DNA from: Maribacter hydrothermalis
GTDB lineage: Bacteria > Bacteroidota > Bacteroidia > Flavobacteriales > Flavobacteriaceae
Direction: 5' to 3'
Length of the DNA: 64,000 nucleotides
Assembly: GCF_001913155.1 (NCBI RefSeq)
Contig: NZ_CP018760.1
Location: forward strand, 1,674,001 to 1,738,000
This document shows positions 9,823 to 17,810 of this stretch, piece by piece. The notes beneath the pieces were generated by a model that saw only the letters and a program-made list of their open reading frames with translations, was not told the DNA's origin and did not search any database. Each line of letters starts with the position of its first letter. The stretch's first letter is position 1. The translations under genes and the position numbers were made by a program.

Positions 9823-10608
9823 CTAATCCATTATAATTTTAAACTGATGCTTAAGTCCATTATACCCGTCTAAATCTGCCTTTATAGCTCCTACTGCTAA
9901 ATCTGCTTTTATTCGAATGGGAATTCTATTGTCATCATTTGAAACCCATAATGATAAACTTTCCTGTTCTTTAAAAACACGGCCAGATTGTACTAGCGGC
10001 CTAAATTTTAAACATTCTACTTTACCATATTTTGTGTTGACAATATCTTTACCTAAATACTTAAGCTTAAAATTAAAAATACCGTCATCATCATAAAGCA
10101 TTTTCAGGGTAATTGCCTTTCCTATTTCAAGATCTTCTGTCTTATAGTTATTTCTTAAAAAATAAAAGGCGGATATTAAATCCTGTATGTTGTCCTGCAA
10201 TGTAAAATTAAGCTTTTTCTTGTTTTTCTTGTCATTTAGTTCTGCTTTCGATGTTTTATAATCAAAGTTTATTTCAACATCTTTAGTATAACCACCTTCA
10301 TTTATTTTACGAACAAATCTAAAAGGTTTACCATCCTCTTTGTCAAAATAACTTTCATAAGTATCATCTACCTTAAAAAACCAACTGGCAACACCCGTTG
10401 TTTCTCCATGACCAACAACATGGTAAACAGGTGTTTCATTTATAGTAGTAGAATTAACTTGTAATGTTGCGTAGCTTGCATTTAAAAAGCCATAATGCAT
10501 TCTAAATTTTAACCACTCACCTGTTTTAAAAGCAGAATGAGTATTTTGACTTTGAACACCAAAAGAAAACAAGAAAAGGGTAAGCAAAATCAATTTTTTC
10601 ATAGTCAA
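9823..10608 (-). CDS. DUF3108 domain-containing secreted protein
   Basis: This 261-residue protein has a signal peptide (KKLILLTLFLFSFGVQSQ). The first Met at 10608 and the second, two codons later, are equally possible starts. The mature part is a DUF3108-type beta-rich domain beginning GEWLKFRMHYGFLNASYATLQV. The family is periplasmic or surface-exposed and of unknown function. It is the first gene of the four-gene operon ending with pgi. No enzyme motif is apparent. Confidence 0.85.
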   Translation of the reverse strand: MTMKKLILLTLFLFSFGVQSQNTHSAFKTGEWLKFRMHYGFLNASYATLQVNSTTINETPVYHVVGHGETTGVASWFFKVDDTYESYFDKEDGKPFRFVRKINEGGYTKDVEINFDYKTSKAELNDKKNKKKLNFTLQDNIQDLISAFYFLRNNYKTEDLEIGKAITLKMLYDDDGIFNFKLKYLGKDIVNTKYGKVECLKFRPLVQSGRVFKEQESLSLWVSNDDNRIPIRIKADLAVGAIKADLDGYNGLKHQFKIIMD

Positions 10609-10956
10609 GAATTTTAGGTAAAAGTAAAAACTGAAAGTTTATAATTACTATAGTTACAATATCTTAAACAATATTTGTTCCAAAGTATTGCATAAAAAAA
10701 GCCCAGTTTAAAAACTGGGCTTTTCCTAAATAACCAACCAAACTTTAAATTATGAAAAACCACTACTTAAAGTTGTAAGGGAACCACCCCTTAGCTGGTG
10801 TAAATTTAAAGTACATTTTCATTCTTTCAGCATGGTTTAACTTACTTTAATGATAAGCTTAACAGTTCTTCACACTTTATCTTACTTTTTGGGAAAGAAT
10901 TAAGAAATTGTAGTGGAAATTCTATTTTAATGTGCCGAATTTAAAATGATAAAACC
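10609..10956. other. 348-nt gene-free stretch holding a hairpin/box element (copy A)
   Basis: The stretch contains a terminator hairpin at 10701-10720. Next comes a box (AACCAACCAAACTTTAAAT, 10732-10750 on the plus strand) and then a short G/C hairpin (AAGGG ... CCCTT, 10777-10792). The same order of parts recurs at 53948-54040. A 19-codon ORF also exists on the minus strand (10763-10822) but is not convincing as a gene. The remainder is AT-rich with nothing recognisable. Confidence 0.5.
10694..10724 (-). terminator. intrinsic terminator downstream of the patatin gene
   Basis: GCCCAGTTT (10701-10709) pairs with AAACTGGGC (10712-10720). An A-run precedes and TTTT follows, so it can serve either strand. 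On the minus strand it ends a 236-nt 3' region after the patatin stop and precedes the DUF3108 operon. Confidence 0.8.
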
Positions 10957-13221
10957 CTAAAACCAATAGCCTATGCTAACGAAAAATCTTGAGTTACTTG
11001 TTTCGGGTGTCCACGAATACAAAAGATTGACTGGTCCTATAAAAGACTCCCATCCATACCCTATACCATAACCAGAATAGGTTGGTGCCTTAAACCAGTC
11101 TCCAATTCTAAAAATATCATCATCAATATTGGCGAAATTAGCAGTAAAAAGTGCATGATTCTTTTTTGCAAATTCAAAATCCAATCTAGCATATGCTTTA
11201 ACAAAACTGTTGCCGGGTAAACTTAGAAAATCGTATCCAACAAACGGAATCATATTATTTATAAAATCAGTTCCATAGCCGCCTAAAACAAAATCGAAAG
11301 TTGTAACATTAGATGTTCCCAGTTTAAAACCACCTTCAGTCTCCAAATTTAAAGATAGGTTTTTTGCCAATGGAAAAGCCATGCCCATTCTTGCCTTGGA
11401 AACCGAAAAGTCTTTAAAATTTTCATTGTAATCAGATGACAATAAATAGTAATGCATGTCTCCACTAAAGTATAACCCCTTTGAAGGAAAATACTTGTCA
11501 TTATAGGTGTCTAGCTTTAAAGAACCGAAAACACTGGCATAATTACTTTTTTCAAAATACGTTCTACCATTATTTGTAGAAACCCCAGTGTCTATATTTT
11601 CAATATCACCTAAGGTTCTGGTACTATATTGCAAATATTTATGTTCCGCCCCCAAAGTAAAAGAAAACTCTTCTTTTATAACAGTCTGAAAATATAATTG
11701 ATTCGTAAAATCAGATATATTTAAATTTATTCTATTGAGCCTGGTGTCTGTAGCAACTTCAAAATTATCGCTAATTAAATCAAAGTTTATTTCTTGTTCA
11801 AAATCATTAAACCTTGAGTTAATTCCAAAACTCCAATAGGAGCCTTTATCTATATAATACTCCATATTATATCTAATATTGTCCCCCAATATTAAATCAA
11901 AAGAAGCAACATCATCTTTAGATAATAATCTACGTTTGGTAAGATTTATCATTGCCCCACTTTTGTACAAATCATCAAAATGTGCACCTACCCTTAAAAA
12001 TGAAGTGTTTAACGTTTCATCTAATGGTAAAATTAAATCCTCTCCACCATTAATATTATCTAACAATTTATACCTAATAGTCTTAAAATTACCCGTAGCA
12101 GCCATATTACCTATGCCTTGTTGTAGTTTTTTAAAACTTATAGGTTCATCTAAGTTAAATCTTAATTTTCCTTTTACATAACCTCTGGTATGGTCTGTAT
12201 TACCATCAATTAACAATCGGTTAATAACTAAGGTTTCCTTAGAATCTACAACACTTATAGGTGCTTTCTCTTTCTTTATCGGTGTTCCAATTTTCTTAAG
12301 TTCTTCTATTTTTAAATTGGCGGCATCTTCACCAGTTTTAATAATTTCGTTTAATTTATTAAACTCAATTATAGAAAATTTTTCTATGTGAGGCTTTATA
12401 TAGATATCCGTTTTCTTTGCTTTTATCTGCATGTCTGCAACCGTACGATAGTTATTAATCTGTAATAATATTTCCGTAGCAGATAATAATGCATCTCTTT
12501 CAGATAAATCGTGCTGCACATCTACACCAATAATAATATCCGCGCCCATTGCCCTAACCTCGTCAATAGGATAGTTATTGACCACCCCCCCATCAATTAA
12601 AACCTTATCATCAATAATTGTAGGTTCAAAGAGCGAGGGCAAAGTACCACTTGCCAAAATAGCTTCGGGCAAATATCCAGAATTTAGTACAACCTGCTTA
12701 CCTGTTTCAATATCCGTAGCAATACATACAAATGGTGTGGGAAGTTTATTGAAATCATCTATATCTTTTACATGATATAAGAGCTTAACGAATTCATTAT
12801 AAATGTTTTGTCCTCCTGAATAAGCTGGTGGCACCGATACCTTAAAATTTTTAAATGGCAATGTTAAAGCATACCGTTCTGAATCTTCTTTTTCATAAAA
12901 TGTTTTTGCGCTTCTAGGCAGGTTGTCCTGGATAAGCGATCCAAAATTCGTAGCATTAAACATAGAGTCTAGTTCCGCAGCAGAATACCCTGCTGCATAT
13001 AACGCACCCACAATAGCTCCCATGCTTGAGCCCCCAATATAATCTATTTGCACACCGGCTTCCTCTATTACTTTTAATGCCCCAATGTGCGCCATACCTT
13101 TTGCACCGCCACCACTAAGCACCAAGCCAACCTTAGGCCTTTTTTTAATGGAATCTGCTTGCCCATAAAGAACTGAACAATGCGACAATACTAATGCCAC
13201 AACAATTAATGTTCTTTGCAT
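10957..13221 (-). CDS. patatin-like phospholipase fused to a BamA/Omp85-like surface-antigen barrel
   Basis: I choose the ATG at 13221 (MQRTLIVVALVL..., signal peptide). The frame is open to 13275, but that would overlap uvrC. The 754-residue product has a patatin domain (about 28-230) with oxyanion loop GGGAKG (38-43), nucleophile motif GSSMG (Ser66) and dyad motif DGGVVNNYP. A POTRA-like region (INRLLIDGNTDHTRGYVKGKL) and a C-terminal barrel ending in FFVSIGYWF follow. This architecture matches PlpD-like type Vd autotransporters and Bacteroidota relatives. It should be an outer-membrane lipase. It starts 7 nt after the uvrC stop. Confidence 0.9.
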   Translation of the reverse strand: MQRTLIVVALVLSHCSVLYGQADSIKKRPKVGLVLSGGGAKGMAHIGALKVIEEAGVQIDYIGGSSMGAIVGALYAAGYSAAELDSMFNATNFGSLIQDNLPRSAKTFYEKEDSERYALTLPFKNFKVSVPPAYSGGQNIYNEFVKLLYHVKDIDDFNKLPTPFVCIATDIETGKQVVLNSGYLPEAILASGTLPSLFEPTIIDDKVLIDGGVVNNYPIDEVRAMGADIIIGVDVQHDLSERDALLSATEILLQINNYRTVADMQIKAKKTDIYIKPHIEKFSIIEFNKLNEIIKTGEDAANLKIEELKKIGTPIKKEKAPISVVDSKETLVINRLLIDGNTDHTRGYVKGKLRFNLDEPISFKKLQQGIGNMAATGNFKTIRYKLLDNINGGEDLILPLDETLNTSFLRVGAHFDDLYKSGAMINLTKRRLLSKDDVASFDLILGDNIRYNMEYYIDKGSYWSFGINSRFNDFEQEINFDLISDNFEVATDTRLNRINLNISDFTNQLYFQTVIKEEFSFTLGAEHKYLQYSTRTLGDIENIDTGVSTNNGRTYFEKSNYASVFGSLKLDTYNDKYFPSKGLYFSGDMHYYLLSSDYNENFKDFSVSKARMGMAFPLAKNLSLNLETEGGFKLGTSNVTTFDFVLGGYGTDFINNMIPFVGYDFLSLPGNSFVKAYARLDFEFAKKNHALFTANFANIDDDIFRIGDWFKAPTYSGYGIGYGWESFIGPVNLLYSWTPETSNSRFFVSIGYWF

Positions 13222-13228
13222 TCTAAAA

Positions 13229-15022
13229 TTATGCTTTTCGAAAAGACTCATATATCTTTTTTGCTTTTGACACACCTACCTCTTGACTAAGACTATCTAT
13301 AGAAGCTTCTTTTATTCGCTTAACAGATTTAAACTTTTTTAAAAGTTGTTCTGCAGTTTTTTCTCCAACACCTTCAATTCCTTCCAACTCAGAATTTATT
13401 GCTCCTTTACTTCTTTTATTTCTATGCAATGTAATTCCAAACCTGTGTGCTTCATTTCTTAAAAACTGAATAATCTTTAAACTTTCAGATTTTTTATCCA
13501 AATACAACGGTATGGGGTCTTCTGGAAAATAAATTTCTTCTAACCTTTTTGCTATACCTATAATAGCAATTTTTCCTCTTAACCCTAAATTATCAAGACT
13601 TTTTAAAGCCGATGACAATTGACCTTTTCCACCATCAATGACAATTAACTGTGGTAAGGGTTGCATTTCTTCCTGTAATCTTTTATACCTACGATATACC
13701 ACCTCTTCCATTGATGCAAAATCATCTGGCCCAACCACTGTTTTAATAATATAATGTCTGTAATCTTTTTTTGAAGGCTTACCATCTTTAAAAACAACAC
13801 AGGCAGCAACAGGGTTAGTGCCCTGAATATTACTATTGTCAAAACATTCTATATGCCTTGGCTCCTTAGTCAACCTTAAATCCTTCTTCATCTGGGCCAT
13901 AACCCTATTCGTATGGCGATCAGGATCTATAATTTTAATTTGATTAAAACGCTCTTGCCTAAAAAATTTGGCATTACGCTCAGACAATTCCAGAATACGT
14001 TTTTTATCTCCTAACTTGGGAATCGTAACCTTGAGCCCTGGGGAAACCGCAAGATTAAAAGGCACATATAACTCTTTAGAGTCTGATTTAAAGCGGTCTC
14101 TTATTTCAACAATTGCCAGCTCTAATAAATCTTCATCTTGTTCATCTAATTTTTTCTTTATTTCCATTGTATGAGACCTAATAATAGACCCATGTGCTAA
14201 TTGAAGAAAATTTACATACGCAAAGGCATTATCGGATATAATACTAAAGACATCTACGTTGCTTATTTTAGGATTTACTATGGTAGACTTAACCTGATAG
14301 TTTTCTAAAACCTCAATTTTCTCCTTAACCGCTTGGGCTTCTTCAAACTTCATTTCAGCTGCCAACTTATTCATTTGTCCTTTAAAATAAGTAATGGAAG
14401 ATTTAAAATTTCCTTTTACAATTTGTCGTATTTCTTCTATTTGTCGGTCATATTCTGTAATAGATTGATGCCCTTCGCAAGGTCCCTTGCAATTGCCCAA
14501 ATGATATTCTAAACAAACCTTATATTTTCCTGTATTAATTTTTTCGGCAGTCAAATCATAATTACATGTACGTAACGGGTATACACTCTTTATAAGATCC
14601 AAAAGAACACGCACTGTTTTCATACTAGTATAAGGCCCAAAATACTCAGACCCATCTTTTATTACCCTCCTAGTAGGGAAAAGTCTTGGAAAACGTTCGT
14701 TCTTTAAACATAGCCAAGGATAAGATTTATCATCTTTCAATAATACGTTATACCTAGGCCTTAACTCTTTAATTAAATTGTTCTCTAATAATAAAGCATC
14801 TGATTCTGTCGGAACAACTATATGCTTTATACTTCTTATCTTTTTTACTAATACGCGAGTCTTTCCATATTCATGGTTTTTATTAAAATATGATGAAACT
14901 CTTTTCTTTAAATTCTTTGCTTTGCCAACATAAAGTATAGTATCACTACCATCATAAAATTGGTAAACCCCTGGGCTTGTTGGCAATGAACTTAACTGTA
15001 TGTTTAAAGGAATTTCAGACAT
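13229..15022 (-). CDS. uvrC: excinuclease ABC subunit C
   Basis: This 597-residue protein has full UvrC architecture. It has an N-terminal GIY-YIG nuclease (GVYQFYDGSDTILYVGKAKNLKKR, split here as residues 14-37) and a cysteine cluster (C..C..C, KVCLEYHLGNCKGPCEGH). A UvrB-interacting UVR motif lies near 200-235. The RNase H-like second nuclease has the DNSNIQG motif, and tandem HhH motifs close the protein (IEGVGEKTAEQLLKKF). It makes both incisions in nucleotide excision repair after UvrAB recognition. The patatin gene follows, probably co-transcribed. Confidence 0.97.
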   Translation of the reverse strand: MSEIPLNIQLSSLPTSPGVYQFYDGSDTILYVGKAKNLKKRVSSYFNKNHEYGKTRVLVKKIRSIKHIVVPTESDALLLENNLIKELRPRYNVLLKDDKSYPWLCLKNERFPRLFPTRRVIKDGSEYFGPYTSMKTVRVLLDLIKSVYPLRTCNYDLTAEKINTGKYKVCLEYHLGNCKGPCEGHQSITEYDRQIEEIRQIVKGNFKSSITYFKGQMNKLAAEMKFEEAQAVKEKIEVLENYQVKSTIVNPKISNVDVFSIISDNAFAYVNFLQLAHGSIIRSHTMEIKKKLDEQDEDLLELAIVEIRDRFKSDSKELYVPFNLAVSPGLKVTIPKLGDKKRILELSERNAKFFRQERFNQIKIIDPDRHTNRVMAQMKKDLRLTKEPRHIECFDNSNIQGTNPVAACVVFKDGKPSKKDYRHYIIKTVVGPDDFASMEEVVYRRYKRLQEEMQPLPQLIVIDGGKGQLSSALKSLDNLGLRGKIAIIGIAKRLEEIYFPEDPIPLYLDKKSESLKIIQFLRNEAHRFGITLHRNKRSKGAINSELEGIEGVGEKTAEQLLKKFKSVKRIKEASIDSLSQEVGVSKAKKIYESFRKA

Positions 15023-15505
15023 AATTTAACACTACTAATTTAGTCTTTATTACTTAGCTAAGTTTACTCTTTAAAACGAAACTATGTAATAAAAAAGTTA
15101 ATTTTTCTGATTATTAATTTGCCAAAAATGCCCTTGTTATAATCATTATTACATAAATTTTATCATTTCTAATTATTATATCAATAAATTAAATTTTTAA
15201 GACTATATTTAAATTATTGATTACCAGGTATTTAAATATATAATATACTCTATAGTGTTAATTTTATCAAAAAAATGTGCATTTCAACGACAAAAAAGCG
15301 CTTTTCGTAGATATGGTATTAATTATTTTACCTATTTTTAGCTCAACAACAACATCTATTGGTTCATTTAATACTATAAATAATAATGGAAAGCTATATA
15401 ATCACTTTAGGAACATACCTTGTTTTAATGTTATTTTTTAAAGTATTTTTTGCTGTTGCAGGTAAAGAATAAATTAAAATAAATTATTGCTCTAATCACT
15501 TCTCT
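15023..15505. other. 483-nt AT-rich intergenic region
   Basis: This divergent region between uvrC and the 5-FTHF cyclo-ligase gene is very AT-rich. It contains the perfect 12-nt palindrome AAAAGCGCTTTT (15294-15305) and a 28-codon membrane ORF (15386-15472), listed separately. I find no clear TAnnTTTG promoter for either flanking gene and no tRNA or riboswitch. Confidence 0.5.
15386..15472 (+). CDS. possible 28-residue single-helix membrane peptide
   Basis: A short ATG-to-TAA frame encodes MESYIITLGTYLVLML followed by FFKVFFAVAGKE. One hydrophobic helix covers nearly the whole peptide, with an acidic N-end and a charged C-end. It sits 33 nt before the 5-FTHF cyclo-ligase gene in the same direction. 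I do not recognise it. The composition is that of a genuine small membrane protein, but AT-rich DNA also produces hydrophobic frames by chance. Confidence 0.4.
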   Translation: MESYIITLGTYLVLMLFFKVFFAVAGKE

Positions 15506-16066
15506 ATGCTGAAGAAGGATTTGCGAATAAAATATTCAAGACTTCGAAGTTCACTAAACTCTACACTTATAACCCAACAAAGTATAGCAATTGCAAATTC
15601 ACTTTTGCAATTGCCTATTTGGGATAATAATTACTTTCATATTTTTTTACCCATTCAAGAAAAACTAGAAATTGATACCGAAGGTATTATTTCTATTATT
15701 TCTGGTTATGATAAAAATGCTATCGTCCCTAAAGTTGTTTCAGCTACGGAATTGGAACATTTTTTACTTACCGATAACACCAAGTTTATTGTCAATGATT
15801 TAAAAATACCTGAACCAGTTGATGGCATACGTATACCACCTCATAAAATTGATGTAGTTTTTATTCCACTTTTGGCTTTCGATGAATACGGTAATCGAAT
15901 AGGTTATGGGAAAGGATATTACGACCGCTTTTTAAACCAATGCCGAGAAGATGTCATAAAAATTGGATTATCACTTTTCGAAGCAGAAAAAATAATAAGT
16001 GATATATTACCAACAGATATTCCTTTAAATTACTGTGTTACTCCCAATAAAATATACTCTTTTTAA
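15506..16066 (+). CDS. 5-formyltetrahydrofolate cyclo-ligase
   Basis: This 186-residue enzyme of the YgfA/MTHFS family converts 5-formyl-THF to 5,10-methenyl-THF with ATP. Family features are an N-terminal KKDLRIKYSRLRSSL and the motif VFIPLLAFDEYGNRIGYG followed by KGYYDRFL, which binds nucleotide and folate. Length is typical. Its TAA stop lies in a TTAA shared with the converging lspA stop (4-nt overlap), leaving no room for a terminator between them. Confidence 0.93.
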   Translation: MLKKDLRIKYSRLRSSLNSTLITQQSIAIANSLLQLPIWDNNYFHIFLPIQEKLEIDTEGIISIISGYDKNAIVPKVVSATELEHFLLTDNTKFIVNDLKIPEPVDGIRIPPHKIDVVFIPLLAFDEYGNRIGYGKGYYDRFLNQCREDVIKIGLSLFEAEKIISDILPTDIPLNYCVTPNKIYSF

Positions 16067-16725
16067 GCTTCAATATTGGTTGAAGTTTCATTAGGTTGAT
16101 TAGAGATTTCCTCATCTTTACCAAATGCTCTTTTATTGAATACTAAAAGAATACCTACTCCTGTACTAATAGCTGTATCGGCAATATTAAAAACTGGTTC
16201 AAAAAACCTGAAATTTTGACCACCAACCATGGGCATCCAACTGGGCCAAGTAGCATCTACCATTGGAAAATATAACATATCAACCACCTTACCATAAAAT
16301 ATTTTGCCATAAGGATCATCAGAAAATAGCGTTGCTACTTCATTATAACTATCGTTAAACATAACACCGTAAAAAACTGAATCTATAATGTTGCCTAACG
16401 CTCCTGCAAATATTAATGAAACTGCCCAAATTAATGTGTTCGATGCCTTTTTCTTAATAACATCGAAAAGCCAATATCCAATTCCGAAAATAGCGAACAA
16501 TCTAAATATAGTAAGTACCAGTTTACCCATATCATCAGAAATGGGTAAAATATCACTTAGCTTGGCACCCCACGCAGCACCTTCGTTCTCAATAAATAAA
16601 ATTTTAAACCAATTAAATACTTCTACTGATTCACCCAATACAAAATGGGTCTTGATATAAATTTTACTCCATTGATCAATAATAAGTATCAATAGAATAA
16701 ATAAAATAGATTTCTTAATATTCAT
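16063..16725 (-). CDS. lspA: lipoprotein signal peptidase (signal peptidase II)
   Basis: The protein has 220 residues, longer than the roughly 160 of E. coli LspA but typical for Bacteroidota. It has four transmembrane helices. The aspartyl protease dyad is visible as GNIID (Asp115) and FNIADTA (Asp183); ENEGAAWG is the conserved loop. It removes signal peptides from prolipoproteins in the inner membrane, fitting the many lipoproteins in this window. An insert of about 40 residues between the two motifs explains the length. It follows 33 nt after the hypothetical at 16759. Confidence 0.95.
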   Translation of the reverse strand: MNIKKSILFILLILIIDQWSKIYIKTHFVLGESVEVFNWFKILFIENEGAAWGAKLSDILPISDDMGKLVLTIFRLFAIFGIGYWLFDVIKKKASNTLIWAVSLIFAGALGNIIDSVFYGVMFNDSYNEVATLFSDDPYGKIFYGKVVDMLYFPMVDATWPSWMPMVGGQNFRFFEPVFNIADTAISTGVGILLVFNKRAFGKDEEISNQPNETSTNIEA

Positions 16726-16758
16726 GGGCTTTAATCAATGGTGACAAAAATATGGATA

Positions 16759-17385
16759 TTATTCGGTTTTACTTAATTCAATGTTACCTGTAACGGTTTG
16801 TATTTCATAATTAAATGACGAATTAAATGGAATTGGGTTAAAACTAACTTTCCCAAACTTACTTTTTGCATTTATTTTCGCAGACTTCGAAAGAATTTTT
16901 ATAGCTCCGCTTTGTGTTTTCACTTTAACATCTCCTAAAACATTATTAAGCTCACAATTACCATCGGAAAGTGACACAGCAACTTCATTATATTCACCAT
17001 ATATAATTACATGAGAATTGGTACCAAATAATTCAATGTTCTTATTGGACGGAATTGTCACATGTAGTATAATGGAAACAACTTTATGTGCACTTAATTT
17101 ATCATTGGGGTTTTCAAAACTTGGCACAAAACCAGCTTCAATTAAAAGCGTAGATCCAATTGTAGTTACTTCAATATTTAAATCTTGACTATATTCACCC
17201 TCTATTTCTGCTTCTATATTAACATTTTTGCTTGCTGTAGAATGGAGTTCTACTTTAAAACAATTAGCCGTATTAACTTGTATAAGGCTAATATGATCTA
17301 CATGAACTGTTCGTTGCAACTTTTTTTGAGCACTTAAAGTATTGCCAATCAGAAAAAACAGACAAGCTAATAGAAAAAATCTCAA
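16759..17385 (-). CDS. secreted beta-repeat protein (DUF4097/DUF2807-like)
   Basis: This 208-residue protein has a signal peptide ending near TLSAQK. The mature part is almost all short beta strands (HVTIPSNKNIELFG, VKVKTQSGAIKIL, NYEIQTVTGNIELSK), the pattern of putative adhesin-type right-handed beta-helix domains. It has no catalytic motif. It lies between a terminator-closed TraR/DksA gene and lspA on the minus strand. The function is unknown and the family assignment is by pattern only. Confidence 0.7.
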   Translation of the reverse strand: MRFFLLACLFFLIGNTLSAQKKLQRTVHVDHISLIQVNTANCFKVELHSTASKNVNIEAEIEGEYSQDLNIEVTTIGSTLLIEAGFVPSFENPNDKLSAHKVVSIILHVTIPSNKNIELFGTNSHVIIYGEYNEVAVSLSDGNCELNNVLGDVKVKTQSGAIKILSKSAKINAKSKFGKVSFNPIPFNSSFNYEIQTVTGNIELSKTE

Positions 17386-17397
17386 AATATAATTATT

Positions 17398-17423
17398 AAA
17401 AAACGCCCCTAAAGGCGTTTTAA
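17398..17423 (-). terminator. intrinsic terminator after the TraR/DksA-like gene
   Basis: AAAACGCC (17400-17407) pairs with GGCGTTTT (17414-17421) around a 6-nt loop, immediately after the stop at 17424. It separates ileS/traR from the downstream secreted-protein/lspA pair, although read-through is possible. Confidence 0.75.
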
Positions 17424-17807
17424 TTAAGACTGCATGTTTTTAGCCTCTATACTTAATGTAGCATGTGGCACCAACTTTAATCGTTCCTTATTTATAAGCT
17501 TACCTGTAACTCTACAAATACCGTAAGTTTTATTTTCAATGCGTAATATTGCATTCTTAAGATCACGAATAAACTTTTCTTGCCTTATGGCCAATTGCGT
17601 GTTTGCCTCTTTGCTCATAGTTTCCGACCCTTCTTCAAAAGCTTTAAAAGTCGGTGAAGTATCATCCGTACCATTATTTCCATCGTTCATATAAGAACTT
17701 TTTAAAAGTTCTAAATGACTTTTAGCCTTCACTATTTTCTCTTCAATCAATTCTTTGAATTCTGCCAAATCTTTGTCAGAATACCTTACTTTTAAATCTT
17801 CTGCCAT
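17424..17807 (-). CDS. TraR/DksA family protein lacking most zinc-finger cysteines
   Basis: This 127-residue protein has an N-terminal coiled coil (about 10-95) and a C-terminal DksA-type finger region beginning YGICRVTGK. In canonical DksA/TraR the finger is C-x2-C...C-x2-C. Here only Cys98 remains; the other positions are Thr101, Ser119 and Ala122 (RLKLVPHATLSIEA). Related Bacteroidota proteins are annotated as TraR/DksA transcriptional regulators, which enter the RNA polymerase secondary channel. It lies 3 nt downstream of ileS. The family is clear; zinc binding is unlikely. Confidence 0.9.
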   Translation of the reverse strand: MAEDLKVRYSDKDLAEFKELIEEKIVKAKSHLELLKSSYMNDGNNGTDDTSPTFKAFEEGSETMSKEANTQLAIRQEKFIRDLKNAILRIENKTYGICRVTGKLINKERLKLVPHATLSIEAKNMQS

Positions 17808-17810
17808 CTT

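Noticed and set aside
10763..10822. Minus-strand 19-codon ORF inside element copy A (MKMYFKFTPAKGWFPYNFK)
   Set aside because: The corresponding frame in copy B encodes an unrelated peptide and the ORF overlaps the G/C hairpin, so RNA structure explains the region better than coding.
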